Assembly (NCBI RefSeq): GCF_001457475.1
Contig: NZ_LN831029.1
Location: 186,001 to 250,000, forward strand
Origin: Achromobacter xylosoxidans
Lineage (GTDB): Bacteria > Pseudomonadota > Gammaproteobacteria > Burkholderiales > Burkholderiaceae_B
Length of the DNA: 64,000 nt
Direction of reading: 5' to 3'
The notes under the pieces were generated by a model, which saw only the letters and a list, made by a program, of their open reading frames with translations, ran no database searches and was not told the origin of the DNA. This document shows positions 29,237 to 37,788 of the stretch, piece by piece (the stretch's first letter is position 1; the number at the start of each line of letters is the position of its first letter). The position numbers and the translations under genes are program-made.

Positions 29237-30154
29237 TCAACGCAAGGTATCGGTGCCACGCGGCACCGCATAGGCGTGGCGGAAATAGTCGCGCACCGCG
29301 CGCATCGGACCCGTGATGTCCGCGCCCTTGCGCCACGCCAACCCCACGTTCATCGGCGGGATCGGATCCTTCAACTGGATGGTCTCGATGCGGCGCCCTT
29401 CCAGCGACCACGGGCGATAGACCATGTCCGACAGCACCGCCACGCCGCCGCCATTGGCCACCATGCTGCGCACCGCCTCCACCGACGAGGTGCGCAGGCG
29501 CACGTCGGGGCGGAATGGCGTTTCGCTCCAGTAGCGCAGCGCGGTGTGCGCGGCCTCGTCGACCGTGAGCATGATGAACGGCTCGTGCGCCACGTCTTCC
29601 AGCGTGACGGTATCGCGCGCCAGCAGCGGATGACGCGCCGGCACCCACAGGCGCCGCGGCGAACCGAAGAAGTGTTCGACCGCCAGTTCCGGGTTCACCA
29701 CGTTCGAGGTCAGCAGCACCGCCATGTCGTAGCGGTGCGCGATCAGGCCTTCCTCGATGGCGTTGCGGTTGAGCTCGTGCAGCTGGATGTCCAGGTTGGG
29801 ATAGAGCTGCGACAGGCGCTGCAGGTGGTAGGGCAGGAAGTAGCCGATCACGGTGTACGACGCCGCCAGCAGCAGGCGGCCGCTCTCTCGCCCGTCGGCG
29901 CTGGGCATGCGCAGCGCCTCGTCGACCGACGACAGAATGTTGTAGGCATGGTTGAGAAAGCCGCGTCCGGTTTCGGTCAGCGCCACGCCGCTGGCGCTGC
30001 GCTGGAACAGCGGCGAGCCGACGATCTCTTCGAGTTCACGGATGGCGGTGGTGACCGCCGACTGCGAGATCGCCAACTGGATCGCCGCCTGCGAGATCTG
30101 TCCGAGTTCGGCGGCCGCGACGAAATATTTGAGCTGCCGGAGGGTGAGCGACAT
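29237..30154 (-). CDS. LysR-family transcriptional regulator of the adjacent carboxylase cluster
   Basis: The 305-residue product has the LysR winged helix-turn-helix (LRQLKYFVAAAELGQISQAA; SQSAVTTAIRELEEIVGSPL) and an effector domain from about residue 90 (GRLLLAASYTVIGYFLPYHL). It is divergent from the LamB/YcsF-biotin carboxylase-KipI/KipA-permease genes across a 258-bp region rich in palindromes, so it is the likely regulator of that cluster. Effector unknown. Confidence 0.9.
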   Translation of the reverse strand: MSLTLRQLKYFVAAAELGQISQAAIQLAISQSAVTTAIRELEEIVGSPLFQRSASGVALTETGRGFLNHAYNILSSVDEALRMPSADGRESGRLLLAASYTVIGYFLPYHLQRLSQLYPNLDIQLHELNRNAIEEGLIAHRYDMAVLLTSNVVNPELAVEHFFGSPRRLWVPARHPLLARDTVTLEDVAHEPFIMLTVDEAAHTALRYWSETPFRPDVRLRTSSVEAVRSMVANGGGVAVLSDMVYRPWSLEGRRIETIQLKDPIPPMNVGLAWRKGADITGPMRAVRDYFRHAYAVPRGTDTLR

Positions 30155-30224
30155 GGCGGCAATATCTGATTAATTGATAGTAAGCCACCAGAATATCTGT
30201 TTATCCGCGCCATCGGGGTGCGCG

Positions 30225-30250
30225 AAATCTCAGGGAAATCCCTGAAATTT
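30225..30250. promoter_or_regulatory. 26-bp near-perfect palindrome in the divergent promoter region
   Basis: AAATCTCAGGG (30225-30235) and CCCTGAAATTT (30240-30250) are complementary over 10 of 11 positions around a 4-bp AAAT spacer. A second small palindrome, CAGA-ATA-TCTG, lies at 30189-30199. Both are in the 258-bp gap between the divergent lysR and LamB/YcsF genes (30155-30412), and they are the best operator candidates there. A weak TTGATC/TATCCC promoter pair (30316-30343) may serve the catabolic operon. Confidence 0.5.
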
Positions 30251-30412
30251 CATGGGAATTCAGCAACCGCCCTGATTTGGTGCGCAATGCGGGGCATCAA
30301 AAATTCAGATAACCATTGATCCAAAAAAAGAACTTTTTATCCCTTGGACGCTTCGCTACTGTGCAGGCATTGCGCGGGCCACCGGCCCGCGAATGGAAGG
30401 AGATCCTGTTTC

Positions 30413-31183
30413 ATGAGCAAGGCGACGATAGACCTGAACTCCGACATGGGCGAAGGCTTTGGTTCCTGGAAAATCGGCGATGACGTGGACGACGCCATCA
30501 TGCCGCTGATCAGCTCGGCCAACATCGCCACCGGCTTTCATGCCGGCGACCCCAACATCATGAACCGCACCGTGGTCATGGCGCGCGAGCACGGCATCGG
30601 CATCGGCGCCCATCCCGGCTTTCGCGACCTGGTCGGCTTCGGCCGCCGCGACCTGAACGAGAACGCCGAAGGCCTGGTCAACGACATCGTCTACCAGGTC
30701 GGCGCGCTGCGCGAATTCGCCCGCCTCTATGGCCTGCGGCTGCAGCACGTCAAGCCGCATGGCGCGCTGTACATGCGCGCCGCGCGCGACGAAACCCTGT
30801 CGCGCCGGCTGGTGCAGACGTTGCGCGACCTGGAGCCGACGCTGATGCTGTACTGCATGGAGAACTCGCTGACCTGCAAGGTGGCGCGCGAGTTGGGTCT
30901 GCCGGTGGTGCGCGAGTTCTACGCCGACCGCGACTACGACGCCAGCGGCTCGATCGTGTTCACGCGCTACACCCAGGCGCTGGATCCGGAGCAGGTGGCC
31001 GACAAGGTGCTGCGGGCGTGTACCGACGGCAAGGTGCGCACCGTCGACGGCCGCGACATCCCGATCGGCTTCGATTCCGTCTGCATCCACAGCGATACGC
31101 CCGGCGCGCTCGGCCTGGTGCAGGCCACCCGCGCCCGCCTGGAGGCGCACGGCATCCGCATCGCGCCGCCGCAGTTGTCCTGA
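30413..31183 (+). CDS. pxpA: LamB/YcsF family protein (5-oxoprolinase subunit A-like)
   Basis: Member of the LamB/YcsF family; one subgroup is PxpA, part of the ATP-dependent 5-oxoprolinase PxpABC. The 256-residue product has the family N-terminus [20 protein letters not shown], then [42 protein letters not shown] and [16 protein letters not shown], which carry conserved His/Asp residues. Start chosen at 30413 (MSKATID), preceded by AAGGAGAT. First gene of a plus-strand operon with biotin carboxylase parts. The pxpA name fits the family; the true substrate may differ. Confidence 0.85.
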   Translation: MSKATIDLNSDMGEGFGSWKIGDDVDDAIMPLISSANIATGFHAGDPNIMNRTVVMAREHGIGIGAHPGFRDLVGFGRRDLNENAEGLVNDIVYQVGALREFARLYGLRLQHVKPHGALYMRAARDETLSRRLVQTLRDLEPTLMLYCMENSLTCKVARELGLPVVREFYADRDYDASGSIVFTRYTQALDPEQVADKVLRACTDGKVRTVDGRDIPIGFDSVCIHSDTPGALGLVQATRARLEAHGIRIAPPQLS

Positions 31184-31222
31184 TCCGCCCATCATTCCCA
31201 TACATTCCAAGGAGAAAACCCC

Positions 31223-31465
31223 ATGTCGCAGCAAGAGATCCAGAGCCCCCTGCCCGGCACCTTCTACCGTCGTCCCAGTCCTGATGCGGCGCCGTTCGTC
31301 GAAGTGGGCGCCACCATCCAGCCCGGCGACGTGGTCGGCATCGTTGAAGTGATGAAGCAGTTCAACCAGATCGAGGCCGAGGTCGGCGGCGTGGTCGCCG
31401 AGATCCTGGTGGCCGATGGCGACCCGGTCGAACCCGGCCAGGCCCTGCTGCGGATCGAGGGCTGA
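31223..31465 (+). CDS. Free-standing biotin carboxyl carrier protein
   Basis: An 80-residue biotinyl/lipoyl domain on its own. The modification site is EVMKQF with lysine 45, a variant of the usual EAMKM, flanked by symmetric beta strands (PGTFYRRPSPDAAPFVEVG before, GVVAEILVADGDPVEPGQAL after). It lacks the N-terminal thumb and linker of AccB, so it is unlikely to be the main acetyl-CoA carboxylase carrier. A ribosome binding site AAGGAG precedes it. It lies 3 bp before the biotin carboxylase gene and presumably shuttles carboxybiotin between that enzyme and the KipI/KipA proteins. Confidence 0.88.
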   Translation: MSQQEIQSPLPGTFYRRPSPDAAPFVEVGATIQPGDVVGIVEVMKQFNQIEAEVGGVVAEILVADGDPVEPGQALLRIEG

Positions 31466-31468
31466 GGC

Positions 31469-32857
31469 ATGGGCGTGCATTCCTTCTACCGGCCGCGCCG
31501 CATCCACACCCTGCTGGTCGCCAACCGCGGCGAGATCGCGCTGCGCGTGATCCGCGCCGCGCGCGAGCTGGGCATGCGCACGGTGGCGGTCTACAGCGAC
31601 GCCGATCGCGACGCCCTGGCGGTGCGCCTGGCGGACTCGGCGGTGCATATCGGTCCGGCCCACGCCACCCGCAGCTATCTCAATGCCGACGCCCTGTTGG
31701 CGGCGGCGCGCGACAGCGGCGCCGACGCGATCCATCCCGGCTATGGCTTCCTGGCCGAGAACGCCGACTTCTCGCAGGCCGTGACCGACGCCGGCCTGGT
31801 GTTCGTCGGACCCGACGCCCACACCATCCGCAGCATGGGCGACAAGGCCGCGGCGCGCGCCTGCGCCAAGGCGGCGGGCGTGCCCACCGTGCCGGGCAGC
31901 GAGGGCGTGGTCGGGTCGCTGGACGAGGCCCTGAGCCACGCGGCGCAGATCGGCTATCCGTTGATGATCAAGGCGTCCGCCGGCGGCGGCGGCCGTGGCA
32001 TCCGCGTGGCGGCCGACGAAGCGCAGTTGCGCGAGGCCATCCCGATGGCGCAGGCCGAGGCGCGCGCCGCATTCGGCGACGGCGGCGTCTACCTGGAACG
32101 CTACCTGCCGCGCGCCCGCCATATCGAGGTGCAGGTATTGGGCGACGGCGAACGCGCGGTGCATTTGTTCGAGCGCGAGTGCTCGCTGCAGCGCCGCCGC
32201 CAGAAGGTGTTCGAGGAAGCGCCGTCACCGGCGCTGAGCCCCGCGCTACGCCAGGCGCTGTGCGAATCCGCGCTGCGCCTGACCGAATCGGTGGGCTATC
32301 GCGGCGCCGGCACGCTGGAATACCTGTACGACGAGACCCGCGGCGAGTTCTACTTCATCGAGATGAACACGCGCATCCAGGTCGAACATCCGATCACCGA
32401 GGCGATCACCGGCATCGACCTGGTGCGCGAGATGCTGCGCATCGCCGACGGCGAACCGCTGCGCTTGAAGCAATCCGACATCGTCATGCGCGGCGCCGCG
32501 ATCGAGTGCCGCCTGAACGCCGAAGATCCGGCGCGCAACTTCGCGCCCGGTCCCGGCACCGTGTCGCACGTACGCTGGCCGGCCGGGCCAGGCGTGCGCA
32601 TCGACTCGATGGTGTATGCCGGCAGCGTGGTGCCGCCCTACTACGATTCGCTGCTGGCCAAGCTGATCGTGTGGGACGAGGGCCGCGACGCCGCGCTGGC
32701 GCGCATGGCGCGCGCGCTGGACGAAACCGAATTCGAAGGCGTGCCGTCGACGCTGGCCCTGCATCGCGCCCTGGTGGCCGACGCGGGCGTGCTGGCGGGC
32801 GACTATCACACCAACTATCTGGAAAGCTGGATGCAGCGGCGGGAGGGGACCCAATGA
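31469..32857 (+). CDS. Biotin carboxylase subunit (AccC-like)
   Basis: ATP-grasp enzyme that carboxylates biotin with bicarbonate and ATP. The 462-residue product has the N-terminal LVANRGEIALRVIRAARELG, HPGYGFLAENADFSQ, glycine-rich loop KASAGGGGRGIRV, ECSLQRRRQKVFEEAPSP and the active-site FIEMNTRIQVEHPITEAITG (canonical except for small changes). The C-terminal biotin carboxylase domain is complete. It sits in an operon with its own carrier protein and no AccA/AccD-type or PccB-type carboxyltransferase. The acceptor is therefore probably not an acyl-CoA. Confidence 0.92.
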   Translation: MGVHSFYRPRRIHTLLVANRGEIALRVIRAARELGMRTVAVYSDADRDALAVRLADSAVHIGPAHATRSYLNADALLAAARDSGADAIHPGYGFLAENADFSQAVTDAGLVFVGPDAHTIRSMGDKAAARACAKAAGVPTVPGSEGVVGSLDEALSHAAQIGYPLMIKASAGGGGRGIRVAADEAQLREAIPMAQAEARAAFGDGGVYLERYLPRARHIEVQVLGDGERAVHLFERECSLQRRRQKVFEEAPSPALSPALRQALCESALRLTESVGYRGAGTLEYLYDETRGEFYFIEMNTRIQVEHPITEAITGIDLVREMLRIADGEPLRLKQSDIVMRGAAIECRLNAEDPARNFAPGPGTVSHVRWPAGPGVRIDSMVYAGSVVPPYYDSLLAKLIVWDEGRDAALARMARALDETEFEGVPSTLALHRALVADAGVLAGDYHTNYLESWMQRREGTQ

Positions 32858-33729
32858 CGGTGCGCTACACCCATGGCGGCGATGAATTCATCTTCGCCGA
32901 GATCAGCGAATCGATGTCGCTGGCCGCGTTCTTCAAGGGCATGGCGATCACGCGTGCGCTGCGCGAACGCGCCGTGCCCGGCGTCACCGAGATCTGCCCG
33001 GCCAACGCCTCGTACCAGATCCGCTACGACCCCGAGCAGGTCGCGCCCGAATCCATGCTGGCCATCCTGCGCGAGATCGAGGCCGGCATCGACCTGGACA
33101 ACCTGCGGCTCGACACCCGCGTCATCGAGGTGCCGGTGCTCTACAACGATCCCTGGACCCACGAGACGCTGATGCGCTTTCGCGAGCGCCACCAGGACCC
33201 GGAATCGACCGACCTGGAATACGCCGCGCGCATCAACGGCTTTGCCGATACCGATGCATTCATCGCCGCGCATTCCAGCGCGCCGTGGTTCGTGTCGATG
33301 GTCGGCTTCGTGGCCGGGCTGCCGTTCATGTTCCAGATGGTCGAGCGCGAACGCCAGCTCGAAGTGCCCAAGTACCTGCGGCCGCGCACCGACACGCCCA
33401 AGCACACGGTGGGACATGGCGGTTGCTTCGCCTGCATCTATTCCGTGCGCGGCGCGGGCGGCTACCAGATGTTTGGCGTGACGCCCGCGCCGATCTTCGA
33501 GCCCGCGCAGCGCCAGGCGCACCTGCGCGACTCGATGGTGTTCTTCCGTCCCGGGGACATCGTCAAGTTCAAGCCGATCAGCCGCGCCGAGTACGACGCC
33601 GCGGTGGCCGAGGTCGAGGCCGGCACCTTCCAGCTCGACATCCGTCCCGTGTCGTTCTCGCTGTCCGAATTCATGGCGGCGCCCGAACAGTACAACGCCC
33701 GCCTTCTGGAGACGCTCCATGTCGCATGA
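32854..33729 (+). CDS. KipI-like carboxyltransferase half, urea-carboxylase type (PxpB family)
   Basis: The 291-residue product belongs to the KipI/PxpB/allophanate hydrolase subunit 1 family. It is longer than typical PxpB (about 220-240): an extra region from about residue 90 to 145 (VIEVPVLYNDPWTHETLMRF onward, ARINGFADTDAFIAAH) and the block PRTDTPKHTVGHGG with CIYSVRGAGGYQMFGVT resemble the KipI-like part of urea carboxylase. The likely role is one half of a carboxyltransferase with the next gene's product. The start overlaps the biotin carboxylase stop by 4 bp (ATGA). Generic annotation would call it 5-oxoprolinase subunit B. Confidence 0.82.
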   Translation: MTVRYTHGGDEFIFAEISESMSLAAFFKGMAITRALRERAVPGVTEICPANASYQIRYDPEQVAPESMLAILREIEAGIDLDNLRLDTRVIEVPVLYNDPWTHETLMRFRERHQDPESTDLEYAARINGFADTDAFIAAHSSAPWFVSMVGFVAGLPFMFQMVERERQLEVPKYLRPRTDTPKHTVGHGGCFACIYSVRGAGGYQMFGVTPAPIFEPAQRQAHLRDSMVFFRPGDIVKFKPISRAEYDAAVAEVEAGTFQLDIRPVSFSLSEFMAAPEQYNARLLETLHVA

Positions 33730-34708
33730 CGAACCGCTCATCGAAGTAATCAAGCCCGGGCTGGCGACGTCGGTCCAGGATCGTGGCCGCCAGGGCTACT
33801 ACCACCTGGGCATTCCGCCCTCGGGCGCGCTGGACCAGTACGCGCTGGCCGCCGCCAATCTGCTGGTGGGCAATCCCGAGGACGCGGCGGTGCTGGAATG
33901 CACGCTGATGGGCCCCGAATTGCGCTTCACCCGCGCCGCGGTGATCGCCGTCACCGGCGCCGCCATGACGCCCAAGATCGATGGCCAGGCGCAGGCCTGC
34001 AACACCGCGCTGGCGGTGCCGGCCGGCGCCCGGCTGTCGTTCGATTTCGTGCAGGCCGGCGCGCGCGCCTGCCTGGCGATCGCCGGCGGCATCGACGTGC
34101 CCGAGGTGCTGGGCAGCCGCTCGACCTACACGCTGGGCGCCATTGGCGGCTTCGACGGCCGCCGCCTGCAGGCCGGCGACCGCCTGCGCGTGGGCGCGCC
34201 GCGCCCGGGGACGCGGGTCGGCCGTGCGCTGCCGCCGGAACTCGCCAGCCAATGCCCGAAGGAGCAGGTGCTGCGCGTGGTGCCGGGCCTGTACGACCAT
34301 CGCCTGATGCCGGAATCGGCCGCCTCGTTCTACGAGGACGCCTGGAGCGTGACCTCGGAGGCCGACCGCATCGGCTACCGCTACAAGAAAGGCCGCGCCC
34401 TGAAGTTCCAGCCGCGCGAGCAACCGTTCGGCGCGGGCGCCGATCCGTCCAACATCGTCGACGCCTGCTACCCGATCGGATCGATCCAGGTGCCGGCCGG
34501 GGTCGAGCCCATCATCCTGCACCGCGACGCCGTGTCCGGCGGCGGCTACGCCATGATCGGCACCGTGATCAGCGCCGACCTCGACAAGGTCGGCCAGATG
34601 CAGCCCAACCAGCAGGCGCGCTTCGAGCGGGTCACGCTGGAGACGGCCTTGCAGGCCCGCAAGGACTACCGCGCCCGCCTCGAGCGGCTGCGCGCCGCCC
34701 TGGGCTGA
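33719..34708 (+). CDS. KipA-like biotin-dependent carboxyltransferase family protein (PxpC family)
   Basis: The 329-residue product carries the KipA/PxpC domain: VIKPGLATSVQDRGRQGYYH at the N-terminus, SGALDQYALAAANLLVGNPE, VLECTLMGPELRF, ACLAIAGGIDVPEVLGSRST and SADLDKVGQMQPNQQARFER at the end. In urea carboxylase the carboxyltransferase domain is a KipA-like plus KipI-like pair; here the two are separate proteins with genes overlapping by 11 bp. With the upstream biotin carboxylase and carrier this makes a complete split carboxylase. Substrate unknown. Confidence 0.87.
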   Translation: MSHDEPLIEVIKPGLATSVQDRGRQGYYHLGIPPSGALDQYALAAANLLVGNPEDAAVLECTLMGPELRFTRAAVIAVTGAAMTPKIDGQAQACNTALAVPAGARLSFDFVQAGARACLAIAGGIDVPEVLGSRSTYTLGAIGGFDGRRLQAGDRLRVGAPRPGTRVGRALPPELASQCPKEQVLRVVPGLYDHRLMPESAASFYEDAWSVTSEADRIGYRYKKGRALKFQPREQPFGAGADPSNIVDACYPIGSIQVPAGVEPIILHRDAVSGGGYAMIGTVISADLDKVGQMQPNQQARFERVTLETALQARKDYRARLERLRAALG

Positions 34709-34861
34709 TCCGCGCCGCGCTTTCCCCTTGATTGCTGCTTTCCCTCCGGCCCGTTCCGACGGGCCGGACGGGCGCGTTCGCGCCTGTGCATTCGAGTTTC
34801 ACACGCTGCATGCCGTACCCGTCCGCATTCCGCGGTTCTTCAGCACGTCAGGAGAGCCTCC

Positions 34862-36199
34862 ATGGCCAACCTTGCTTCCAGCTCCACGTCCTCCGACCGG
34901 GACACTTCCCTCGCCACCGTGGCCGATGCCGACCGCATGGGCCGATTCCCGCTCACCATGGCCTGGTGGGCCGTGTGCAGCGCAATTTTCTACATCGTGG
35001 TCGGCGCCACGCTGGCGCTCAACTACGGCGCCCGCAACGCCATCATCGGCATGGTGCTGTCGGTGATTTCCTATGGCCTGATCAACGCCGTGATCTCGCG
35101 CTACGCCATCCGCACCGGCCAATCGGTGGCGCTGTTCTCGCGCGCGGTGTTCGGCACCTCGGGCGCGGCGTTGGCTACCCTGATCTTCTTCGCCACCGCC
35201 ATCTACTACGCCGTGTTCGAGGGCTCGGTGATGGCGGTCGCCGCGCACCACATGTTCCCGTCCGTGCCCTATTGGGCCTTCGCGCTGCTGGTGGTCGTCT
35301 ACAGCGTGCTGCTGATCTTCGGCAGCGTGCAGCGCTGGCTCGACAAGTTCAACGGCGTGCTGTTGCCGTTCTACCTGGGCGGCCTGCTGCTGGCCGTGGC
35401 GCTGGCCACGCGCGAATACGGCTACAGCGACGCCTGGCTGGCGTTCGGCCCGGCCGGCGGGCCGGTCGCGGGCGGCTGGTGGGATGCCTATGTGTACTAC
35501 ATGGGCGTCTGGATCCTGATGATGTTCACCTTCGACTACGCGCGCTTCGGCCGCCGCGAGGACGCGCGCTACCACGGCCGCTACAACTTCGGCATGCCGT
35601 TCTACCTGGTCACCTTCCTGCTCAACGGCGTGGCCGGAATCTACCTGGTTGCGATCATTCCCGGCGACGGCGCCTTGAGCGAGGTGTCGGTGGTGCTGGC
35701 GCTGCTCAAGCTGATGGGCCTGGGCGGCCTGTTCTTCGTGTGGGTGACGCAGACCCGCATCAACACCGCCAACTACTACCTGGCCACCATCAACATGCAG
35801 GCCTTCTTCGCGCGCTTCGGCCTGGGCCGCTGGCCGAAGGCGGCATGGGCGGTGGTGGTGGGCCTGGTGTCGTACGCGCTGATGCTGTTCGACGTGTTCG
35901 CCTATCTGCTGCAGGCGCTGGCCTACCAGGGCATCTTCGTGGTGGCGTGGGTCGCGGTGGCGCTGGTGCACATCCTGGCGGTGGGCGAGACCGCGCCGGC
36001 GCCGGGCGGCGGCAGCGCCTACAACCGGCGCGGGCTGGGCGCCTGGTTCGCGGGCGCGGCCAGCGGGCTGGTGCTGATGCACATGAGCGGCCTGGCCGCG
36101 AGCTTCGCCGCGCCGGCCAGTTTCGTGGTGGCGGCCGCGACCTACTGGCTGGGACAGGCGGCGGTATCGGGCCCGCGCATGCAGCGCGGCGGTGCCTAG
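34862..36199 (+). CDS. Purine-cytosine permease-like (NCS1) transporter
   Basis: Integral membrane permease of 445 residues with about 12 hydrophobic helices (LTMAWWAVCSAIFYIVVGAT; FALLVVVYSVLLIFGSVQ; WILMMFTFDYARFGRRED). The arrangement and the FDYARFGRR segment fit the nucleobase:cation symporter-1 family, which takes up cytosine, purines, hydantoins, allantoin or uracil. It follows the carboxylase genes after a 153-bp gap, so it probably brings in the substrate of that enzyme, which would then be a small N-heterocycle or cyclic amide. This is inference from context. A terminator on the other strand follows. Confidence 0.82.
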   Translation: MANLASSSTSSDRDTSLATVADADRMGRFPLTMAWWAVCSAIFYIVVGATLALNYGARNAIIGMVLSVISYGLINAVISRYAIRTGQSVALFSRAVFGTSGAALATLIFFATAIYYAVFEGSVMAVAAHHMFPSVPYWAFALLVVVYSVLLIFGSVQRWLDKFNGVLLPFYLGGLLLAVALATREYGYSDAWLAFGPAGGPVAGGWWDAYVYYMGVWILMMFTFDYARFGRREDARYHGRYNFGMPFYLVTFLLNGVAGIYLVAIIPGDGALSEVSVVLALLKLMGLGGLFFVWVTQTRINTANYYLATINMQAFFARFGLGRWPKAAWAVVVGLVSYALMLFDVFAYLLQALAYQGIFVVAWVAVALVHILAVGETAPAPGGGSAYNRRGLGAWFAGAASGLVLMHMSGLAASFAAPASFVVAAATYWLGQAAVSGPRMQRGGA

Positions 36200-36256
36200 G
36201 GCGTACCGCGTTCAAAGGCGCGTGGCCCCGGGTCGTCGGCGACCCGGCGCGACAAG

Positions 36257-36291
36257 AAGCAAAACGGCCGGCTCCCGCAAGGAAGCCGGCC
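36257..36291 (-). terminator. Intrinsic terminator of gltBD
   Basis: GGCCGGCT (36266-36273) pairs with AGCCGGCC (36284-36291) around a 10-base loop. Read on the minus strand, it is followed by GTTTTGCTTCTTG. It lies 22 bp after the gltD stop. It may also serve the convergent permease gene. Confidence 0.75.
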
Positions 36292-36313
36292 ATTGCCGTC
36301 TGGCGGGCGCCGG

Positions 36314-37780
36314 TCAGCGCGGCAGTTCGGAACTGCCCATCAGGTAGGCATCGACCGAGCGGGCGCACTGGCGGCCTTCGCGGATGGCCCAGACCACCAG
36401 CGACTGGCCGCGGCGCATGTCGCCGGCGGTGAAGACCTTTTCAACGTTGGTGCGGTAGTCGTCGGTGTTGGCGCGCACGTTGCCGCGCGCGTCGCGGTCC
36501 ACGCCGAAGGCGTCCAGCACGGTCTGCACCGGCGACACGAAGCCCATGGCCAGCAGCACCAGGTCGGCCTTGATCTCGAATTCCGAGCCTTCGACCTCAC
36601 GCATTTTCATCTGGCCCGTCGACTCGTCCTTGAACCACTCGACACGCGAGCCGACCAGTTTTTCGACCTTGCCGTTGCTGCCCTTGAGCAGCTTGGTGGT
36701 CACCGACCAGTCGCGTTGGCAGCCTTCCTCGTGCGAGGACGAGGTGCGCATCTTCAGCGGCCAGTAGGGCCAGGTCATGGCCTTGTTCTCGGACTCGGGC
36801 GGCTGCGGCAGCAGCTCGAACTGCGTGACCGAGGCGGCGCCGTGGCGGTTGCTGGTGCCCACGCAGTCGGAACCGGTGTCGCCGCCGCCGATCACCACCA
36901 CGTGCTTGCCCTTGGCCAGCGTCTGGTTGGTCAGGCGGTCGCCGGCCACGGCCTTGTTCTGCTGGCGCAGGAAGTCCATGGCGAAGTACACGCCCGACAG
37001 CTCGCGGCCCGGCACCGGCAGGTCGCGCGGGGTTTCCGAGCCGCCGCTCATCACCACGGCGTCGAATTCGGCCAGCAGCGATTCCGGCGTGCGCACGGTC
37101 AGGCCGTCGGCCACCGGGTCGGACGGGTTGCCGATGTAGGTCGAGGGCGCGAACTCCACGCCTTCGGCTTCCATCTGGGAAATGCGGCGGTCGATCTGGT
37201 GCTTTTCCAGCTTGAAGTCGGGAATGCCGTAGCGCAGCAGGCCGCCGATGCGGTCGCTCTTCTCGAACAGCGTGACCGAGTGACCCGCGCGCGCCAACTG
37301 CTGCGAGCAGGCCAGGCCGGCCGGGCCGGAGCCCACCACGGCGACCTTCTTGCCGGTCTTGCGCGCCGGCACTTGCGGCGCGACCCAGCCCTCGGCCCAG
37401 CCCTTGTCGATGATGGCGTGCTCGATGGACTTGATGCCCACGGCGTCGCTGTTGATGTTCAAGGTACAGGCGGCCTCGCACGGCGCCGGGCAGATGCGGC
37501 CGGTGAATTCCGGGAAGTTGTTGGTGGAATGCAGCACATCCAGCGCGCGGCGCCAGTCCTGCTTGTACACCAGGTCATTCCAGTCGGGGATGATGTTGTT
37601 GACCGGGCACCCGTTGTTGCAGAACGGGATGCCGCAGTCCATGCAGCGCGCCGCCTGCTGCTTGGCCTGGTCGTCGGTCAGGTGCAGCACGAATTCGCGC
37701 CAGTTCTTCAGCCGCTTCTGCGGGGCCTCGGAGGCCTCCTGCAGGCGCTGGTATTCCATAAAGCCGGTAATCTTTCCCAT
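36314..37780 (-). CDS. gltD: Glutamate synthase (NADPH) small subunit
   Basis: FAD and iron-sulfur subunit that passes electrons from NADPH to the large subunit. The 488-residue product has the N-terminal cysteine clusters ([21 protein letters not shown] and [13 protein letters not shown]), the FAD-binding [18 protein letters not shown] and the NADPH-binding [15 protein letters not shown]. Start chosen at 37780 ([12 protein letters not shown]), the usual GltD N-terminus. It lies 8 bp downstream of gltB. Confidence 0.97.
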   Translation of the reverse strand: MGKITGFMEYQRLQEASEAPQKRLKNWREFVLHLTDDQAKQQAARCMDCGIPFCNNGCPVNNIIPDWNDLVYKQDWRRALDVLHSTNNFPEFTGRICPAPCEAACTLNINSDAVGIKSIEHAIIDKGWAEGWVAPQVPARKTGKKVAVVGSGPAGLACSQQLARAGHSVTLFEKSDRIGGLLRYGIPDFKLEKHQIDRRISQMEAEGVEFAPSTYIGNPSDPVADGLTVRTPESLLAEFDAVVMSGGSETPRDLPVPGRELSGVYFAMDFLRQQNKAVAGDRLTNQTLAKGKHVVVIGGGDTGSDCVGTSNRHGAASVTQFELLPQPPESENKAMTWPYWPLKMRTSSSHEEGCQRDWSVTTKLLKGSNGKVEKLVGSRVEWFKDESTGQMKMREVEGSEFEIKADLVLLAMGFVSPVQTVLDAFGVDRDARGNVRANTDDYRTNVEKVFTAGDMRRGQSLVVWAIREGRQCARSVDAYLMGSSELPR

Positions 37781-37788
37781 GGTATCCC

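Noticed and set aside
30356..32164. A 602-codon frame on the minus strand
   Set aside because: Opposes the LamB/YcsF, biotin carrier and biotin carboxylase genes, which all carry strong motifs; the frame ignores their gene boundaries.
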